Below, piece after piece: positions 1 through 8,214 of a stretch of DNA of 64,000 nucleotides. The position numbers and the translations under genes were made by a program. Positions within the stretch are counted from its first letter, which is position 1; each line of letters begins with the position of its first letter. Source of the DNA: Kaistella sp. 97-N-M2 (GTDB lineage Bacteria > Bacteroidota > Bacteroidia > Flavobacteriales > Weeksellaceae); assembly GCF_021513235.1 (NCBI RefSeq), contig NZ_CP090976.1:310001-374000 (forward strand). The letters are read 5' to 3'. The notes under the pieces were generated by a model, which worked only from the letters and a program-made list of their open reading frames with translations, was not told the origin of the DNA and did no database searches.

Positions 1-272
1 AACCAGATGATCTCAAAGCCTTTCTTTACCGACATTTCCGAGCTGTAACCGTCGAAGGCGCTTTCGCTGAACGATTCCTTAACCTTTAAATACAGGCTGT
101 TGATGAGATCCTGCTTGTGGTCGAAATAAAGATAAATCGTGGCCGGACTAACGCCCGCAAGGTTCGCGATCTTCGACATAGGCGTGTTGTGAAAACCGTG
201 GTTATTCACCAGTGTGAGTGTTGCATCGAGGAGCGCACCCTTCTTATCAGTAATTTTTTCTTTTTTAAGCAT
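1..272 (-). CDS. TetR/AcrR-family transcriptional regulator (3' part cut by window edge)
   Basis: The reverse strand reads from an ATG at 272 through about 90 codons and leaves the window without a stop. The visible part is the N-terminal helix-turn-helix of a TetR-type repressor. It shows a first helix containing LLDATLTLV, then NTPMSKIANLAGVSPATIYLYF, which is the recognition helix pattern (SxxTIYxYF) of this family, followed by a DLINSLYLKV-like linker helix. TetR proteins are usually 190-210 residues, so more than half of the ligand-binding domain lies outside. The regulated genes cannot be named from here. Family call is firm; ligand unknown. Confidence 0.85.
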   Translation of the reverse strand, partial: MLKKEKITDKKGALLDATLTLVNNHGFHNTPMSKIANLAGVSPATIYLYFDHKQDLINSLYLKVKESFSESAFDGYSSEMSVKKGFEIIW

Positions 273-424
273 TGCGTAAAATTTAAGTGAAAGGCGAAGA
301 ATATTTTATGTTCTTCCAAAGGAAGTAGTCGCTTTTCACTCCGCAAAGATAGGGAAAAAAGAATGAACGTTTATTTTTTAAATTAAAATTCTCTATAATG
401 AAAAATCAGAATGAATTTTATGCG

Positions 425-1237
425 TTAAGACTCAAGCAGCGGCGCGATCTGAGAAACGACCGCAGTGGGATGAACGCCCTGCTGTAAAGAATCGACGGCG
501 ACCTGAAAGGCCAGAATTTCACGACCCAGTTCGCGGCTTTTTTGTTCGATCAGAGGGAGAAGATCAGTGAATTTTATTGAAAAACACTGCGTCGTAAAAG
601 CGGAATGTATTTTTTCGGCGATTTCCATATCGTCTTCGCCGTAAGCTTTGCCCGCGAGGAGCGGCAGAATAAATTCTTCTTCCACGAGAAAGTCGTCCGC
701 CTGCGGAAAAGTTTGCACAAATTCCGGGAAATTAAAACGTGTTTTGGCGCTGTTGAGAATAAAATCCGTAACCAAATCCAATTCTTCCGCGGAAAGGTGG
801 CTTAAAGCATTTTCTTCGCCGTCACCGAAATCATCTTCGTCACCGAAATCGAAATGGTCCTCCGCAAAAAGATCATCGTCACGGAAAAACTCGTCGTCCC
901 GGGCTACCTCTGCCGTAAACTCCAGATCGGCTTCCGCGGCGGAATTGGTGGAGCCTAATTTATTTTTATTGATTTCCTGCTGCACACGCTGATAGAAATC
1001 GGTGAAACGGAAGTCGTATTCGGCGTCGAGGTGCAGAAGTTCCGCTTCGACGTCGGCTAAAAGTTCGGTATCCTCTTCGGTAATTTCTTCGGGCGTCGCT
1101 ACTTCGGAAAGCCAAATCTTATCGCGCTGCAAAATGCAGTAGATGCGGAAAATAACTTCCTGCGCTTTTTCGCGGTCGTCTTCAATAAGGATGTCAAAGG
1201 CGGAGAGGTTTTCGAGGTAGAACGGTTTGGAGATCAT
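425..1237 (-). CDS. Highly acidic hypothetical protein, 270 aa
   Basis: I do not recognise a characterised family. The 270-residue product has no signal peptide or membrane segment and is very rich in Asp and Glu. A central acidic, Phe-spiked stretch at about residues 105-145 (DDEFFRDDDLF, DFGDEDDFGDGEE) separates two more ordinary helical-looking parts (about 1-95 and 150-270). The N-terminal part contains IEDDREKAQEVIFRIYCIL. The ATG at 1237 is the first in frame and lies about 280 bp from the neighbouring gene. A cytoplasmic role, perhaps binding a basic partner, is only inference. Codon use looks like that of the neighbours. Confidence 0.7.
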   Translation of the reverse strand: MISKPFYLENLSAFDILIEDDREKAQEVIFRIYCILQRDKIWLSEVATPEEITEEDTELLADVEAELLHLDAEYDFRFTDFYQRVQQEINKNKLGSTNSAAEADLEFTAEVARDDEFFRDDDLFAEDHFDFGDEDDFGDGEENALSHLSAEELDLVTDFILNSAKTRFNFPEFVQTFPQADDFLVEEEFILPLLAGKAYGEDDMEIAEKIHSAFTTQCFSIKFTDLLPLIEQKSRELGREILAFQVAVDSLQQGVHPTAVVSQIAPLLES

Positions 1238-1518
1238 TTAAAATTAGCTTTTATTTAAATATAAGCCTGTAAAATTAGGATAAATCCTTTTAATTAAAAA
1301 CTATTTCGGCGGTGTTCGGTAGTGATTATTTCTTTTAAATCATTTAATTTGCGCGCAAAACCGAATTCAAAATAATTACGAACTTACTCAAGAAGGATCA
1401 AAGAGCCAAATTTCTACTTTGCAACAATTCGATAAATAATTTTGTACCAAAAACCTCAAGCGTCGGATTTTACTTTGAATTTTTAGGGCGAGGCCTACAG
1501 TCGTTTACGCACGGATTT

Positions 1519-1971
1519 TTAATCTTTATTTTCTTCTAAACTTTCGAATTTTCGATAGGAGTCTTTTAGTTCATTAAGTTGATTTTGAACAACTTCAGTG
1601 CTTTCCGGACAAAGATCGCCACTGTCCACTGCGTTTTCAAAAGCTTTAATCGCGGCTTTCTCGCCGAAAAGAACATTCTCCAGCGTCGCTTCGCCTTTGT
1701 TAAAAGATAGTGCGTTTTTTACATCGATCCAGGTTCTGTGCAATCCGCCTGCAACCGTGGCGTTATCATCGGGATCACCACCCTTTTCCTGAATAAGCGA
1801 AGAAAGTTCTGTCCGGAATCTGTTGGACTGAATGACAGCGTGGTCATATTCCTGCCGAAGTTTTGGATAAGAGGAGATCATTTTGGCATCCACATTTTTA
1901 AATCCTTCTAATCGGTCGTTGGTGATCTGGAGGAGATTATTTAAAACGTCGACTGTTTTATTGTTTTCCAT
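1519..1971 (-). CDS. PA2169-type (DUF2383) four-helix-bundle protein
   Basis: A 150-residue soluble protein that matches the PA2169/DUF2383 pattern, ferritin-like four-helix bundles of unknown biochemical role. The helix starting NNLLQITNDRLEGFKN is the typical opening of the family, followed by a YDHAVIQSNRFRTELSSLI helix, the loop with GGDPDD, the tryptophan-bearing WIDVKNAL helix, and a last helix ending in KESLEE-like acidic residues. Length matches the family (about 145-155). No signal peptide. It stands alone, on the same strand as the acidic gene downstream but 281 bp away, so co-transcription is not evident. Such proteins are often reported with stress-response genes, but nothing here shows that. 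Confidence 0.8.
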   Translation of the reverse strand: MENNKTVDVLNNLLQITNDRLEGFKNVDAKMISSYPKLRQEYDHAVIQSNRFRTELSSLIQEKGGDPDDNATVAGGLHRTWIDVKNALSFNKGEATLENVLFGEKAAIKAFENAVDSGDLCPESTEVVQNQLNELKDSYRKFESLEENKD

Positions 1972-2240
1972 GTCAAAATATTTTTGGGGTTAATGTCTTC
2001 CCGAAGTACAATTTAAAGACCAATTAAAAATGGATTTTGCTGTTAGGATCTTATCGGGAACAATTTCTACTCTGCAGAAAACCAAATATTAAAATAGTTT
2101 TGAATTCTAAACCGGACAATCTCTGAAAGCTTGGCAAAGGAATTCCCGAAAGATCTTTGAGGGTGAAATTTTATTGTCAGGAGAAAGTGGAATTTAAAAA
2201 AAGCACCTACGTCTCCGTAAATGCTTCAATTCCAATCTTG

Positions 2241-2314
2241 TGGCCCCACTTGGGCTCGAACCAAGGACTTGCTGATTATGAGTCAGCTACTCTAACCAGC
2301 TGAGTTATAGGGCC
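2241..2314 (-). tRNA. tRNA with CAU anticodon, probably tRNA-Ile2 (lysidine type)
   Basis: A full cloverleaf can be drawn by eye over 74 nt on the minus strand: acceptor GGCCCTA/TGGGGCC, D stem ACTC/GAGT, anticodon stem GCTGA/TCAGC with loop CTCATAA, T stem CTTGG/CCAAG with TTCGAGC loop, and discriminator A. The 3' CCA is not encoded. The anticodon is CAU. C4-G69 and C5-G68 pairs and the GGCCC start resemble E. coli tRNA-Ile2, whose C34 is changed to lysidine by TilS. Elongator tRNA-Met is the alternative. Confidence 0.93.
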
Positions 2315-2783
2315 TAACTTTATTTCCGGAGAAATAGAAGTCTCAATTGGGTTTGCAAAAATAACCTTTTTTTGAAAAAATCAAAACTTATTTGGGGTTT
2401 TTACGGCGAAAGTTGGCGGAAGTCGCATTTGATATGGCGTGCTGGGTTTACGAAGGTAGAAGATGTGGTGGATTATATGCGCATTTTTTTGAACGCAAAG
2501 ACGCTACGATTTTTTTATTGCCGCGGATGGAAGCGCTGTATTTAAGATGCAAGGCTGCCGGCGGCGGGTAAGCCAGCGCGCCTTGGACATCGTCGAATGT
2601 TTATTTTATTTACAGTGATTGATGTTTCGTCCTGTGCGTTGAAGTGGACAAGTCCCGACTTGTCCCTACGTACACGCGGTGTTTTTTGCAAAATTCCGGG
2701 AAAAATTCACGATTTAATTCTGCTTGCTTACCTCACATGGCTCTTTTTACATTTTCCTGACTCTTTTTACTTTTTCCTGCTAT
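2315..2783. other. Long intergenic region with a GC-rich patch and a dispersed palindrome
   Basis: 469 bp between the tRNA and the epimerase gene with no convincing gene. It holds a GC-rich patch at about 2,533-2,590, a short stretch of the type AACGCAAAGACGC near 2,493 that recalls simple intergenic words of this phylum, and the palindromic repeat at 2,646-2,670 listed separately. Forward-frame reading over this area gives short translations with no recognisable domain and lacks a neighbour-like composition. Confidence 0.6.
2646..2670. repeat. Dispersed palindromic repeat, copy A
   Basis: GGACAAGTC and its complement GACTTGTCC face each other around CC at 2,646-2,665, followed by CTACG. The same 25-bp pattern, differing at one loop base, recurs at 62,853-62,877 on the far side of the window, in both cases between genes. 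It is a short dispersed repeat rather than a terminator, because no T-run follows the stem. Confidence 0.75.
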
Positions 2784-3188
2784 TTACACCACAGGTTTTT
2801 CCTGGCAAAGCTCGACCAAAATGCCGTTGGTGGATTTGGGATGAAGGAACACAACGAGCTTGTTGTCGGCGCCGTCTTTGGGTTCTTCGGAAATGAAAAT
2901 GAAACCGGCTTTTTTTAAACGCTCAATCTCGGTGTAAATGTTTTCCACGCCGAACGCGATGTGATGGATTCCTTCGCCGCGCTTGTCTAGAAACTTGGCG
3001 ATGGGACTTTCGGAAGTGGTGGCTTCGAGGAGCTCGATCTTGGATGCGCCGAGTTCATAAAACGACGTGGTGACGCCTTCCCGTTCGACGGCTTCGTGTT
3101 TGTAGTTTTCTTTGCCGAGAAGACGGGCAAAAAGTTCGTCGGAGCTTTGTAAGGATTTAACGGCGATGCCGAGGTGTTCGATTTTCAT
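2784..3188 (-). CDS. mce: Methylmalonyl-CoA epimerase
   Basis: A 134-residue single-domain VOC-fold protein. It interconverts (R)- and (S)-methylmalonyl-CoA, linking methylmalonyl-CoA mutase to propionyl-CoA carboxylation in the cytoplasm. Typical features are the opening IEHLGIAV with metal-ligand His5, the central GIHHIAFGV with the second His, and the closing NGILVELCQ with the ligand Glu. Length equals that of bacterial epimerases (about 135). The call over other VOC proteins rests on this order of motifs and the KxLxKRGEGIHHIAF-type block. The gene stands alone on the minus strand; the mutase is not in the window. The start at 3,188 leaves no plausible longer form. Confidence 0.92.
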   Translation of the reverse strand: MKIEHLGIAVKSLQSSDELFARLLGKENYKHEAVEREGVTTSFYELGASKIELLEATTSESPIAKFLDKRGEGIHHIAFGVENIYTEIERLKKAGFIFISEEPKDGADNKLVVFLHPKSTNGILVELCQEKPVV

Positions 3189-3283
3189 GGATGTGGAATG
3201 GATGATGTTTAATTATTACTGCGCAGTTATGTTTATGCCTGTTATTGCAGTGGTTTTTTGGACAGGATTTTGCTTTTGGCGGG

Positions 3284-3410
3284 AACTGCGTGAGGGCGAA
3301 GTGCATTGTTGGAGCTCTTTTTGGGGCGGCGGAGCCGCCGCCCCAAAAAAGCGACTGCACGCAGACCGACCTTTTTTCGCCCGGACTTTGGCGTCGGAAA
3401 AAAAAGGGCA
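3284..3410. repeat. Structured palindromic intergenic element (flavobacterial type)
   Basis: Nested inverted repeats fill the space before rbfA. The outer arms CTGCGTG (3,286-3,292) and CACGCAG (3,358-3,364) enclose a perfect 15-bp stem (3,318-3,332 with 3,335-3,349) built of T5, GGGGCGGCGG and its complement. A second A/T-rich hairpin with CGCC/GGCG follows at about 3,370-3,405. The layout, a constant outer part with a variable GC-rich inner hairpin, resembles intergenic elements seen in many flavobacterial genomes. Function unknown. Confidence 0.6.
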
Positions 3411-3435
3411 CGCCCAAATATTCAAACAAAAATAG

Positions 3436-3443
3436 TAAATTTG
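3436..3443 (+). promoter_or_regulatory. TAnnTTTG -7 box before rbfA
   Basis: TAAATTTG matches the Bacteroidota -7 consensus TAnnTTTG. It ends 4 bp before the rbfA ATG, which would give a nearly leaderless transcript. No good TTTG -33 box is seen at the expected distance, so this is a weak call. Confidence 0.35.
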
Positions 3444-3447
3444 CGCC

Positions 3448-3810
3448 ATGAACGAAAGCAACAGACAGAAAAAAGTCGCCCAGATTATACAGGAGGATTT
3501 CGCAGAACTCTTCCGCAAACAGGCCGCGGAAAGTAAACAGACTTTTTTGGTCTCGGTTTCGGATGTGAAAGTAACGCCGGATCTGAGCATCGCCAAAATT
3601 TATCTGAGCATTTTCCCTCCGGAATTCCGCAAAGAAATCATGAAGGAAATCCTGGTGAACAAAGCGCAGTACCGAAATTTTATGGGCCAGAAGATGGGCA
3701 AACAGGTGCGGATTATTCCGGAACTTAATTTTTATATGGATACGACTTTGGACGACGTTGAAAAAATTGAAAAGGAGCTGAAAGGCGAAGGCGAAAATCC
3801 TGTTCTATAA
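3448..3810 (+). CDS. rbfA: Ribosome-binding factor A
   Basis: A 120-residue KH-fold protein that binds the 16S rRNA helix 1 region and is needed for late maturation of the 30S subunit. It shows the family opening NRQKKVAQIIQEDFAELF, the middle VSVSDVKVTPDLSIAKIYLSIF (the conserved V.VTpDL..A.Vy.s motif), and the closing RIIPELNFYMDTTLDD, where RiPel.F..D.s is diagnostic. Length is normal. The ATG at 3,448 is the only sensible start. The LolC/E-type permease gene follows 23 bp downstream on the same strand, a pairing I recall in related genomes, so the two are probably co-transcribed. Confidence 0.95.
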   Translation: MNESNRQKKVAQIIQEDFAELFRKQAAESKQTFLVSVSDVKVTPDLSIAKIYLSIFPPEFRKEIMKEILVNKAQYRNFMGQKMGKQVRIIPELNFYMDTTLDDVEKIEKELKGEGENPVL

Positions 3811-3833
3811 TCTGTTTTAATAGTTTATTTTCT

Positions 3834-5044
3834 TTGAAAAACACGGCATTTTACATTGCAACGCGCTATCTGCTCGCCAAAAAAGGCAGCACGGCGGTCA
3901 CTTTTATTACGTGGCTCGCGGCACTGGCGATGATGGTCGCGGTGACGGCGATGTTCATTATTATCTCCGTTTTTTCCGGTCTGGAAGATCTGAACCAAGA
4001 TTTAATCGCGAATCTTCATGCCGATCTTACGATTGAAAGCAGACAAGGAAAAACACTTCCCAGCATCGATAAAGCCACGAAAATTTTACAATCCAATACC
4101 GACATTGAGCATTTTTCGAAAGTGATTCAGGAGAAAGTGTACATTAATTTTCGGGACAACGGCGATATTGCGAACCTCCGGGGCGTAGATTCCGCCTACA
4201 TCTTTGTAAATCCCATCAATAAAAATATTTTTTACGGCACCTATCCGAGTTTTAAATTCTCCAACGAGGTGTTGATTGAAAACAAACTGGATAACCGTTT
4301 GGCCATTCCCGTGGGTGAATCTTCGGATTTTGCGGAACTCATGATGCCGAAGCCGGGCACCGGAATGATCAGTAAAGAAGCTGATATTTTCAATAAACGC
4401 GAGATTTTTGTGTCGGGCGTTTTTCCGGGCAACGATCAACTCGACAATACCATTATTTCACCCATTGAACTTACGCGCGAATTGCTGGATCTGCCCAAAG
4501 GCTCCGCCTATCAAGTGGTGATTAAATTGAAGGATGCGAATAAAACCGATCTTGTGAAAGCTGATCTTCAAAAAAAATGGGCAGCAAATACGACATCAAA
4601 ACAAAATCAGAGGAAAATGCAGCTTTCTGGAAAATGATTAATACCGAGAAGCTTTTTATTTATCTTATTTTCGGTCTCGTAATTTTTATTACGACGTTTA
4701 ATCTGGCCGGCGCTATTATTATTCTGCAGCTCGACAAAAAAGAGCAGGCAAAATCTTTGATTTCCCTGGGGATGAATTTAAAATCCCTGCGCAACATTTA
4801 TTTCTACACGGGAATTTTAATCGTGGTCTTTGGTTTGGTGAGCGGGCTGGTGCTGGGCAGCGTGGTAAGCTATATTCAAATGGTTACGGGATTTTTCAAG
4901 GCAGGCGAAAATACCGATCTTCCCTTTCCGGTACGCATTCGGCTTATGAACTATTTAATTGTGGCGGCGACATCCGGAATTTTCGGCTTCGCGGTTTCCT
5001 GGTTTTTCTCCAAAATCAATAAATCATTTTTTAAGGTTCATTAA
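3834..5044 (+). pseudogene. LolC/LolE-type lipoprotein-releasing ABC permease, frame broken at an A8 run
   Basis: Two overlapping frames together encode one FtsX/LolE-family permease of about 403 residues, the usual length. The first half (TTG at 3,834 to a stop at 4,637) holds the first membrane helix (about residues 23-50, ending IIISVFSGLEDLN) and the periplasmic domain. The second half (frame from 4,577 to 5,044) starts with YDIKTKSEENAAFWKM and holds three more membrane helices, including IFITTFNLAGAIIILQLDKK, a strongly conserved family block. The switch is one base, at the A-run 4,570-4,577; a -1 shift joins QKK to MGSKYD. The family extracts lipoproteins from the inner membrane and is normally essential, so a sequencing error, polymerase slippage or programmed frameshifting are as likely as true loss. 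Confidence 0.8.
4570..4577 (+). other. A8 run with in-frame A AAA AAA slippery heptamer
   Basis: In the frame of the upstream half the codons are CAA AAA AAA TGG, so bases 4,571-4,577 form an A AAA AAA heptamer in the correct register for -1 frameshifting, the same motif used in E. coli dnaX. A -1 slip enters exactly the frame of the downstream half. No clear upstream Shine-Dalgarno stimulator or downstream hairpin was seen. Confidence 0.6.
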
Positions 5045-5231
5045 TACGCTTGTTTTCTTCTTACTTCCCTAAAAAGATGCGTTCCCATTTCCCAGGGGGC
5101 TCGCAGCGGCTTCTTATAGCAAATAATATTTCTTTAAATTTTTCTTTTTGAAGATTACTAAACTGTCAAATCAATAATAAAATGCGGGCTCCTTTTGCGA
5201 AAAATCAGATTTAACATTAAAATAATCTGAA

Positions 5232-5266
5232 TTTGACCATTGCCCTAAATTTTTATTTTACCTTTG
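5232..5266 (+). promoter_or_regulatory. Bacteroidota-type promoter of the T9SS endonuclease gene
   Basis: TTTG at 5,232-5,235 (-33 box) and TACCTTTG at 5,259-5,266 (-7 box, consensus TAnnTTTG) are separated by 23 bp, slightly long. Transcription would start near 5,273 and give a leader of about 20 nt before the ATG at 5,293. Confidence 0.6.
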
Positions 5267-5292
5267 CCCTCCAATAATATTTTTAGATCGAA

Positions 5293-7335
5293 ATGAAAAA
5301 AATCACTACTCTTTTACTGGCTTTTGTGTTTTCCTTCGGACTTGCACAGGCGCCGGCCAATTACTACAACGGAACCGATGGACTAACAGGTGCTGCTTTA
5401 AAAACTAAGCTGGGCCAAATTATTACCGCTGGTGCTCAGGATCACGGCTACGGCGGCCTTTATGATGGCTACCCGACCACGGACCGGGATCATTTTTACG
5501 AAAATGACGGCTCGATATTAGATATTTATTCCGAAAATCCTACCGGAACAGATCCCTACAACTATCAACACGGCATTAAAAAATGCGGAAATTACAGCAA
5601 TGAGGGCGACTGTTACAACAGGGAACACGTGGTTCCACAGAGTCTTTTTAACTCTAAGGCGCCTATGGTTTCGGATATTAATTTCATTCGTCCGACCGAC
5701 GGAAAGGTGAATGGAATGCGAAGCAATTATCCCTTTGGTGCAGTTGCGAGTCCGTCATTTACGTCGAAAAACGGTACCAAAGTAGGACCCAGTTCTTCAG
5801 CAGGTTACGGCGGAACAGTTTGCGAGCCCATCGATGAATTTAAAGGCGACATCGCCCGAATGATTTTCTATTTTGTAACGCGGTATGAACCGCTACTTTC
5901 CACATTTTCTACCGGAAATATGTTGGGAGGCTCTAAATATCCGGGTTTACAGACGTGGGAACGCGATGTTTTGATGGCCTGGGCTACGCAGGATCCGGTG
6001 TCACCGACAGAAATTGAAAGAAATAATGCATCTTATGTTTTCCAGGGGAACAGAAACCCTTTCATCGATCACCCGGAATGGGTACAGCAGGTTTGGGGAA
6101 CGCAGGTTGTTGATAATCAGGCACCTTCAACGCCAACAAATTTAGCAGTTCTTTCCACTTCTACGGCTTCGGCCAATTTAAGCTGGACCGCGTCTACCGA
6201 CAATATCGGTGTTTCTTACTACAAAATTTATGTAAACGGAACCTTCCACAGCAATTCGCCTACCACTACCGCAACGGTGTCAGGATTGGCGCAGGGGACA
6301 ACTTTTAATTTCTACGTCATCGCAGTTGATGCAGCCGGAAACATGTCACCTCAAAGTAACACAGCAAGCGGCACAACTTTAACGGATAACGAAAACCCTG
6401 GTGCTCCCACCAATTTGGCGGTACTTTCGGTTGGGACCAATAATATTGCCGTTCAATGGACTGCCGCGACAGACAATGTTGGGGTTGCTTCTTACGACAT
6501 TTATGTGAATGGTGCTTTGCTGGGATCTACCAATGATACCACAACCAATATTGCGAATCTCGATCCGAGTACGTCTTACACTATTTATATTGTTGCGAAA
6601 GATGCGGCCGGAAATGTTTCGCCTCAAAGTAATTCCGTAACGGCAACAACACTGGCAATCGGCGTAAACTGTGGCGACGAAAATTTCGACTCTATCCCGG
6701 CAAGTGCGTCGATATATTCGACTTATAACTGGACAAGCAACGGAATTTCCTGGACTTCTGAAGATTCCCGTACGGACCAGACTTTGAATGGTAAAGCCAT
6801 CACGATAAGAAACGGCTTCCTTACCGCCTTATCGGTTCCGAACGGAATTGGTGATCTAACCGTAACAACAAAACTCATATTCAATGGCACTGCGGGCACC
6901 TTGAAAATATTCATCAACGGTACCGATACAGGAAAAACGGTTCCGTACAGCAGCACAGCGACCACGACTACAGTTACCGGTCTTAATACAGAAGGAGTCG
7001 TAGAGATCAGTTTGGTGAACAGCAGCACGACAAACAGAGTAATCATCGACGACATGAAATGGACGTGTTATGCCTTGGCTGCTGTTAATGAAAGCGGTAT
7101 CACCAAAAACGCCTTAACCATTTATCCAAACCCTGTGAAAAACGGACAGTTGAATGTGAAAGGTACAAACCTCTCAGAAGTTGCCATGGCACAGATCTTC
7201 GATTTCACCGGAAAATTGGTTCAAACGGTTGCTCAGCCTTTTAAAAATTCCACTCAAATTGTTTTAAAAAACTTACCGAAAGGAATCTATATTTTGAAAG
7301 CAGGGTCCAGTACCGCTAAATTTATTGTTGATTAA
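5293..7335 (+). CDS. Secreted endonuclease I with two FN3 domains and a T9SS sorting domain
   Basis: A 680-residue exported nuclease. Residues 1-19 are a signal peptide ending LAQ. Residues about 30-265 form an endonuclease I domain, with the catalytic core CYNREHVVPQSLF (about 107-119, His112) and a downstream DINFIRPTDGKVN-type metal-site block. Two fibronectin type III domains follow (about 275-365 and 370-455), each ending AGN.SPQSN. A β-sandwich-like part (about 460-595) and a C-terminal type A T9SS domain (from about 605, with YPNPVKNGQLNV and LPKGIYILK) complete it. The T9SS would carry it across the outer membrane, where it could degrade extracellular DNA or RNA for nutrients. Single-gene unit with its own promoter and terminator. 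Confidence 0.9.
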   Translation: MKKITTLLLAFVFSFGLAQAPANYYNGTDGLTGAALKTKLGQIITAGAQDHGYGGLYDGYPTTDRDHFYENDGSILDIYSENPTGTDPYNYQHGIKKCGNYSNEGDCYNREHVVPQSLFNSKAPMVSDINFIRPTDGKVNGMRSNYPFGAVASPSFTSKNGTKVGPSSSAGYGGTVCEPIDEFKGDIARMIFYFVTRYEPLLSTFSTGNMLGGSKYPGLQTWERDVLMAWATQDPVSPTEIERNNASYVFQGNRNPFIDHPEWVQQVWGTQVVDNQAPSTPTNLAVLSTSTASANLSWTASTDNIGVSYYKIYVNGTFHSNSPTTTATVSGLAQGTTFNFYVIAVDAAGNMSPQSNTASGTTLTDNENPGAPTNLAVLSVGTNNIAVQWTAATDNVGVASYDIYVNGALLGSTNDTTTNIANLDPSTSYTIYIVAKDAAGNVSPQSNSVTATTLAIGVNCGDENFDSIPASASIYSTYNWTSNGISWTSEDSRTDQTLNGKAITIRNGFLTALSVPNGIGDLTVTTKLIFNGTAGTLKIFINGTDTGKTVPYSSTATTTTVTGLNTEGVVEISLVNSSTTNRVIIDDMKWTCYALAAVNESGITKNALTIYPNPVKNGQLNVKGTNLSEVAMAQIFDFTGKLVQTVAQPFKNSTQIVLKNLPKGIYILKAGSSTAKFIVD

Positions 7336-7360
7336 ATTTAAATGATAAATAAATATCTTA

Positions 7361-7390
7361 AAAGACCAGTTATCTACTGGTCTTTTTTTA
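7361..7390 (+). terminator. Rho-independent terminator after the endonuclease gene
   Basis: AAAGACCAG (7,361-7,369) pairs with CTGGTCTTT (7,377-7,385) around a 7-nt loop, and the stem runs into a T tract. It lies about 25 bp after the stop codon. Confidence 0.85.
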
Positions 7391-7400
7391 TTTTTGAAAA

Positions 7401-8132
7401 ATGGAAGACGCACGAAAACTCGGACTCATAGGCAAAAACATCTCTTACTCTTTTTCTAAAAAATATTTCGAGGATAAATTTCAGCGCTTAATGCTGCGAA
7501 ATCATTCTTACGATCTGTACGATTTGGCGGAAATATCTGAGGTTGTGCGTGTTTTCGAAGATCCGGATCTGATTGGTTTGAATGTAACCATTCCCTACAA
7601 AGAAAAAATTCTTCCCTATTTAGATGAGTTAAGCGACGAAGCCGAAAAAATTGGCGCCGTGAATTGTATCCTGATCAAAGACAACCTCAAAAAAGGTTTT
7701 AATACAGACGTTTTTGGTTTTGAAAAAACACTGCTTATTCACCGCAAAGAAGGTCATGATTCTGCTTTGATCTTAGGAAATGGCGGCGCGGCAAAAGCAG
7801 TACAATATGTTTTAGCAAAAAACAACATTCCGTACAAAACGGTCTCACGAAATTCCGATTTGAATTTTGAAAATATCACCCCGAAATTAGTGTCCGAAAA
7901 CCCGCTTATCATTCAGTGTACGCCCGTGGGAACATTTCCTAATGTGCAGGATTGTCTGGATTTTCCTTTTGAGGGAATAACGGAAAAGCATCTTGTTATC
8001 GATCTTATTTACAACCCAACCTATACCGAATTTATTAAAAAAGCCGCAGCGAAGGATGCCAAAACGGTGAACGGTTTCTATATGCTTGAGCAGCAGGCAG
8101 AAAAAAATTGGGAAATTTGGAATTTTAAATAA
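7401..8132 (+). CDS. aroE: Shikimate dehydrogenase (NADP-dependent)
   Basis: 243 residues; reduces 3-dehydroshikimate to shikimate in aromatic amino-acid synthesis. The substrate site shows KNISYSFSKKYF near the N-terminus (the S.S.S region), NVTIPYKEKILPYLD with the catalytic Lys, and INTD-type GFNTDVFGF with the paired Asp. A nucleotide loop LILGNGGAAKAV (Rossmann GxGGxxxA) and the late segment VIDLIYNPTYTEF (conserved D.vYnP.tp) follow, then NGFYMLEQQA. It is about 25 residues shorter than E. coli AroE, as is common in flavobacteria. It starts 11 bp after the preceding terminator's T-run; TATTTTTG at 7,389-7,396 could act as its -7 box, although this overlaps the terminator. Confidence 0.94.
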   Translation: MEDARKLGLIGKNISYSFSKKYFEDKFQRLMLRNHSYDLYDLAEISEVVRVFEDPDLIGLNVTIPYKEKILPYLDELSDEAEKIGAVNCILIKDNLKKGFNTDVFGFEKTLLIHRKEGHDSALILGNGGAAKAVQYVLAKNNIPYKTVSRNSDLNFENITPKLVSENPLIIQCTPVGTFPNVQDCLDFPFEGITEKHLVIDLIYNPTYTEFIKKAAAKDAKTVNGFYMLEQQAEKNWEIWNFK

Positions 8133-8214
8133 AAAAAAGTTAATTTAGTGCTCTGTTTGCCGCTAAAAACGCAGAACTCAATTCGCGCCTTCTAATTCTA
8201 ATAAAACGTTTGCT

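Noticed and set aside
648-992. Forward-strand open frame opposite the acidic protein gene
   Set aside because: It is a Ser/Lys-rich mirror of the GA-rich acidic codons on the other strand, with no domain and no promoter.
1418-1444. Promoter-like TTTG and TAATTTTG on the plus strand between two minus-strand genes
   Set aside because: The spacer is only 15 bp and no gene or structured RNA follows, so I did not call a promoter or small RNA.
2597-2918. Two overlapping forward open frames before and inside mce
   Set aside because: They cross a dispersed palindrome and the 3' end of mce, have no recognisable domain, and differ in composition from real neighbours.
3318-3349. The 15-bp GC-rich hairpin as a terminator
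   Set aside because: The T-run precedes the stem and an A-run follows on both strands, which is opposite to what a terminator needs.
3112-3596. Several short open frames on both strands around the palindromic element before rbfA
   Set aside because: They translate the inverted repeat itself and overlap mce or rbfA; none has family features.
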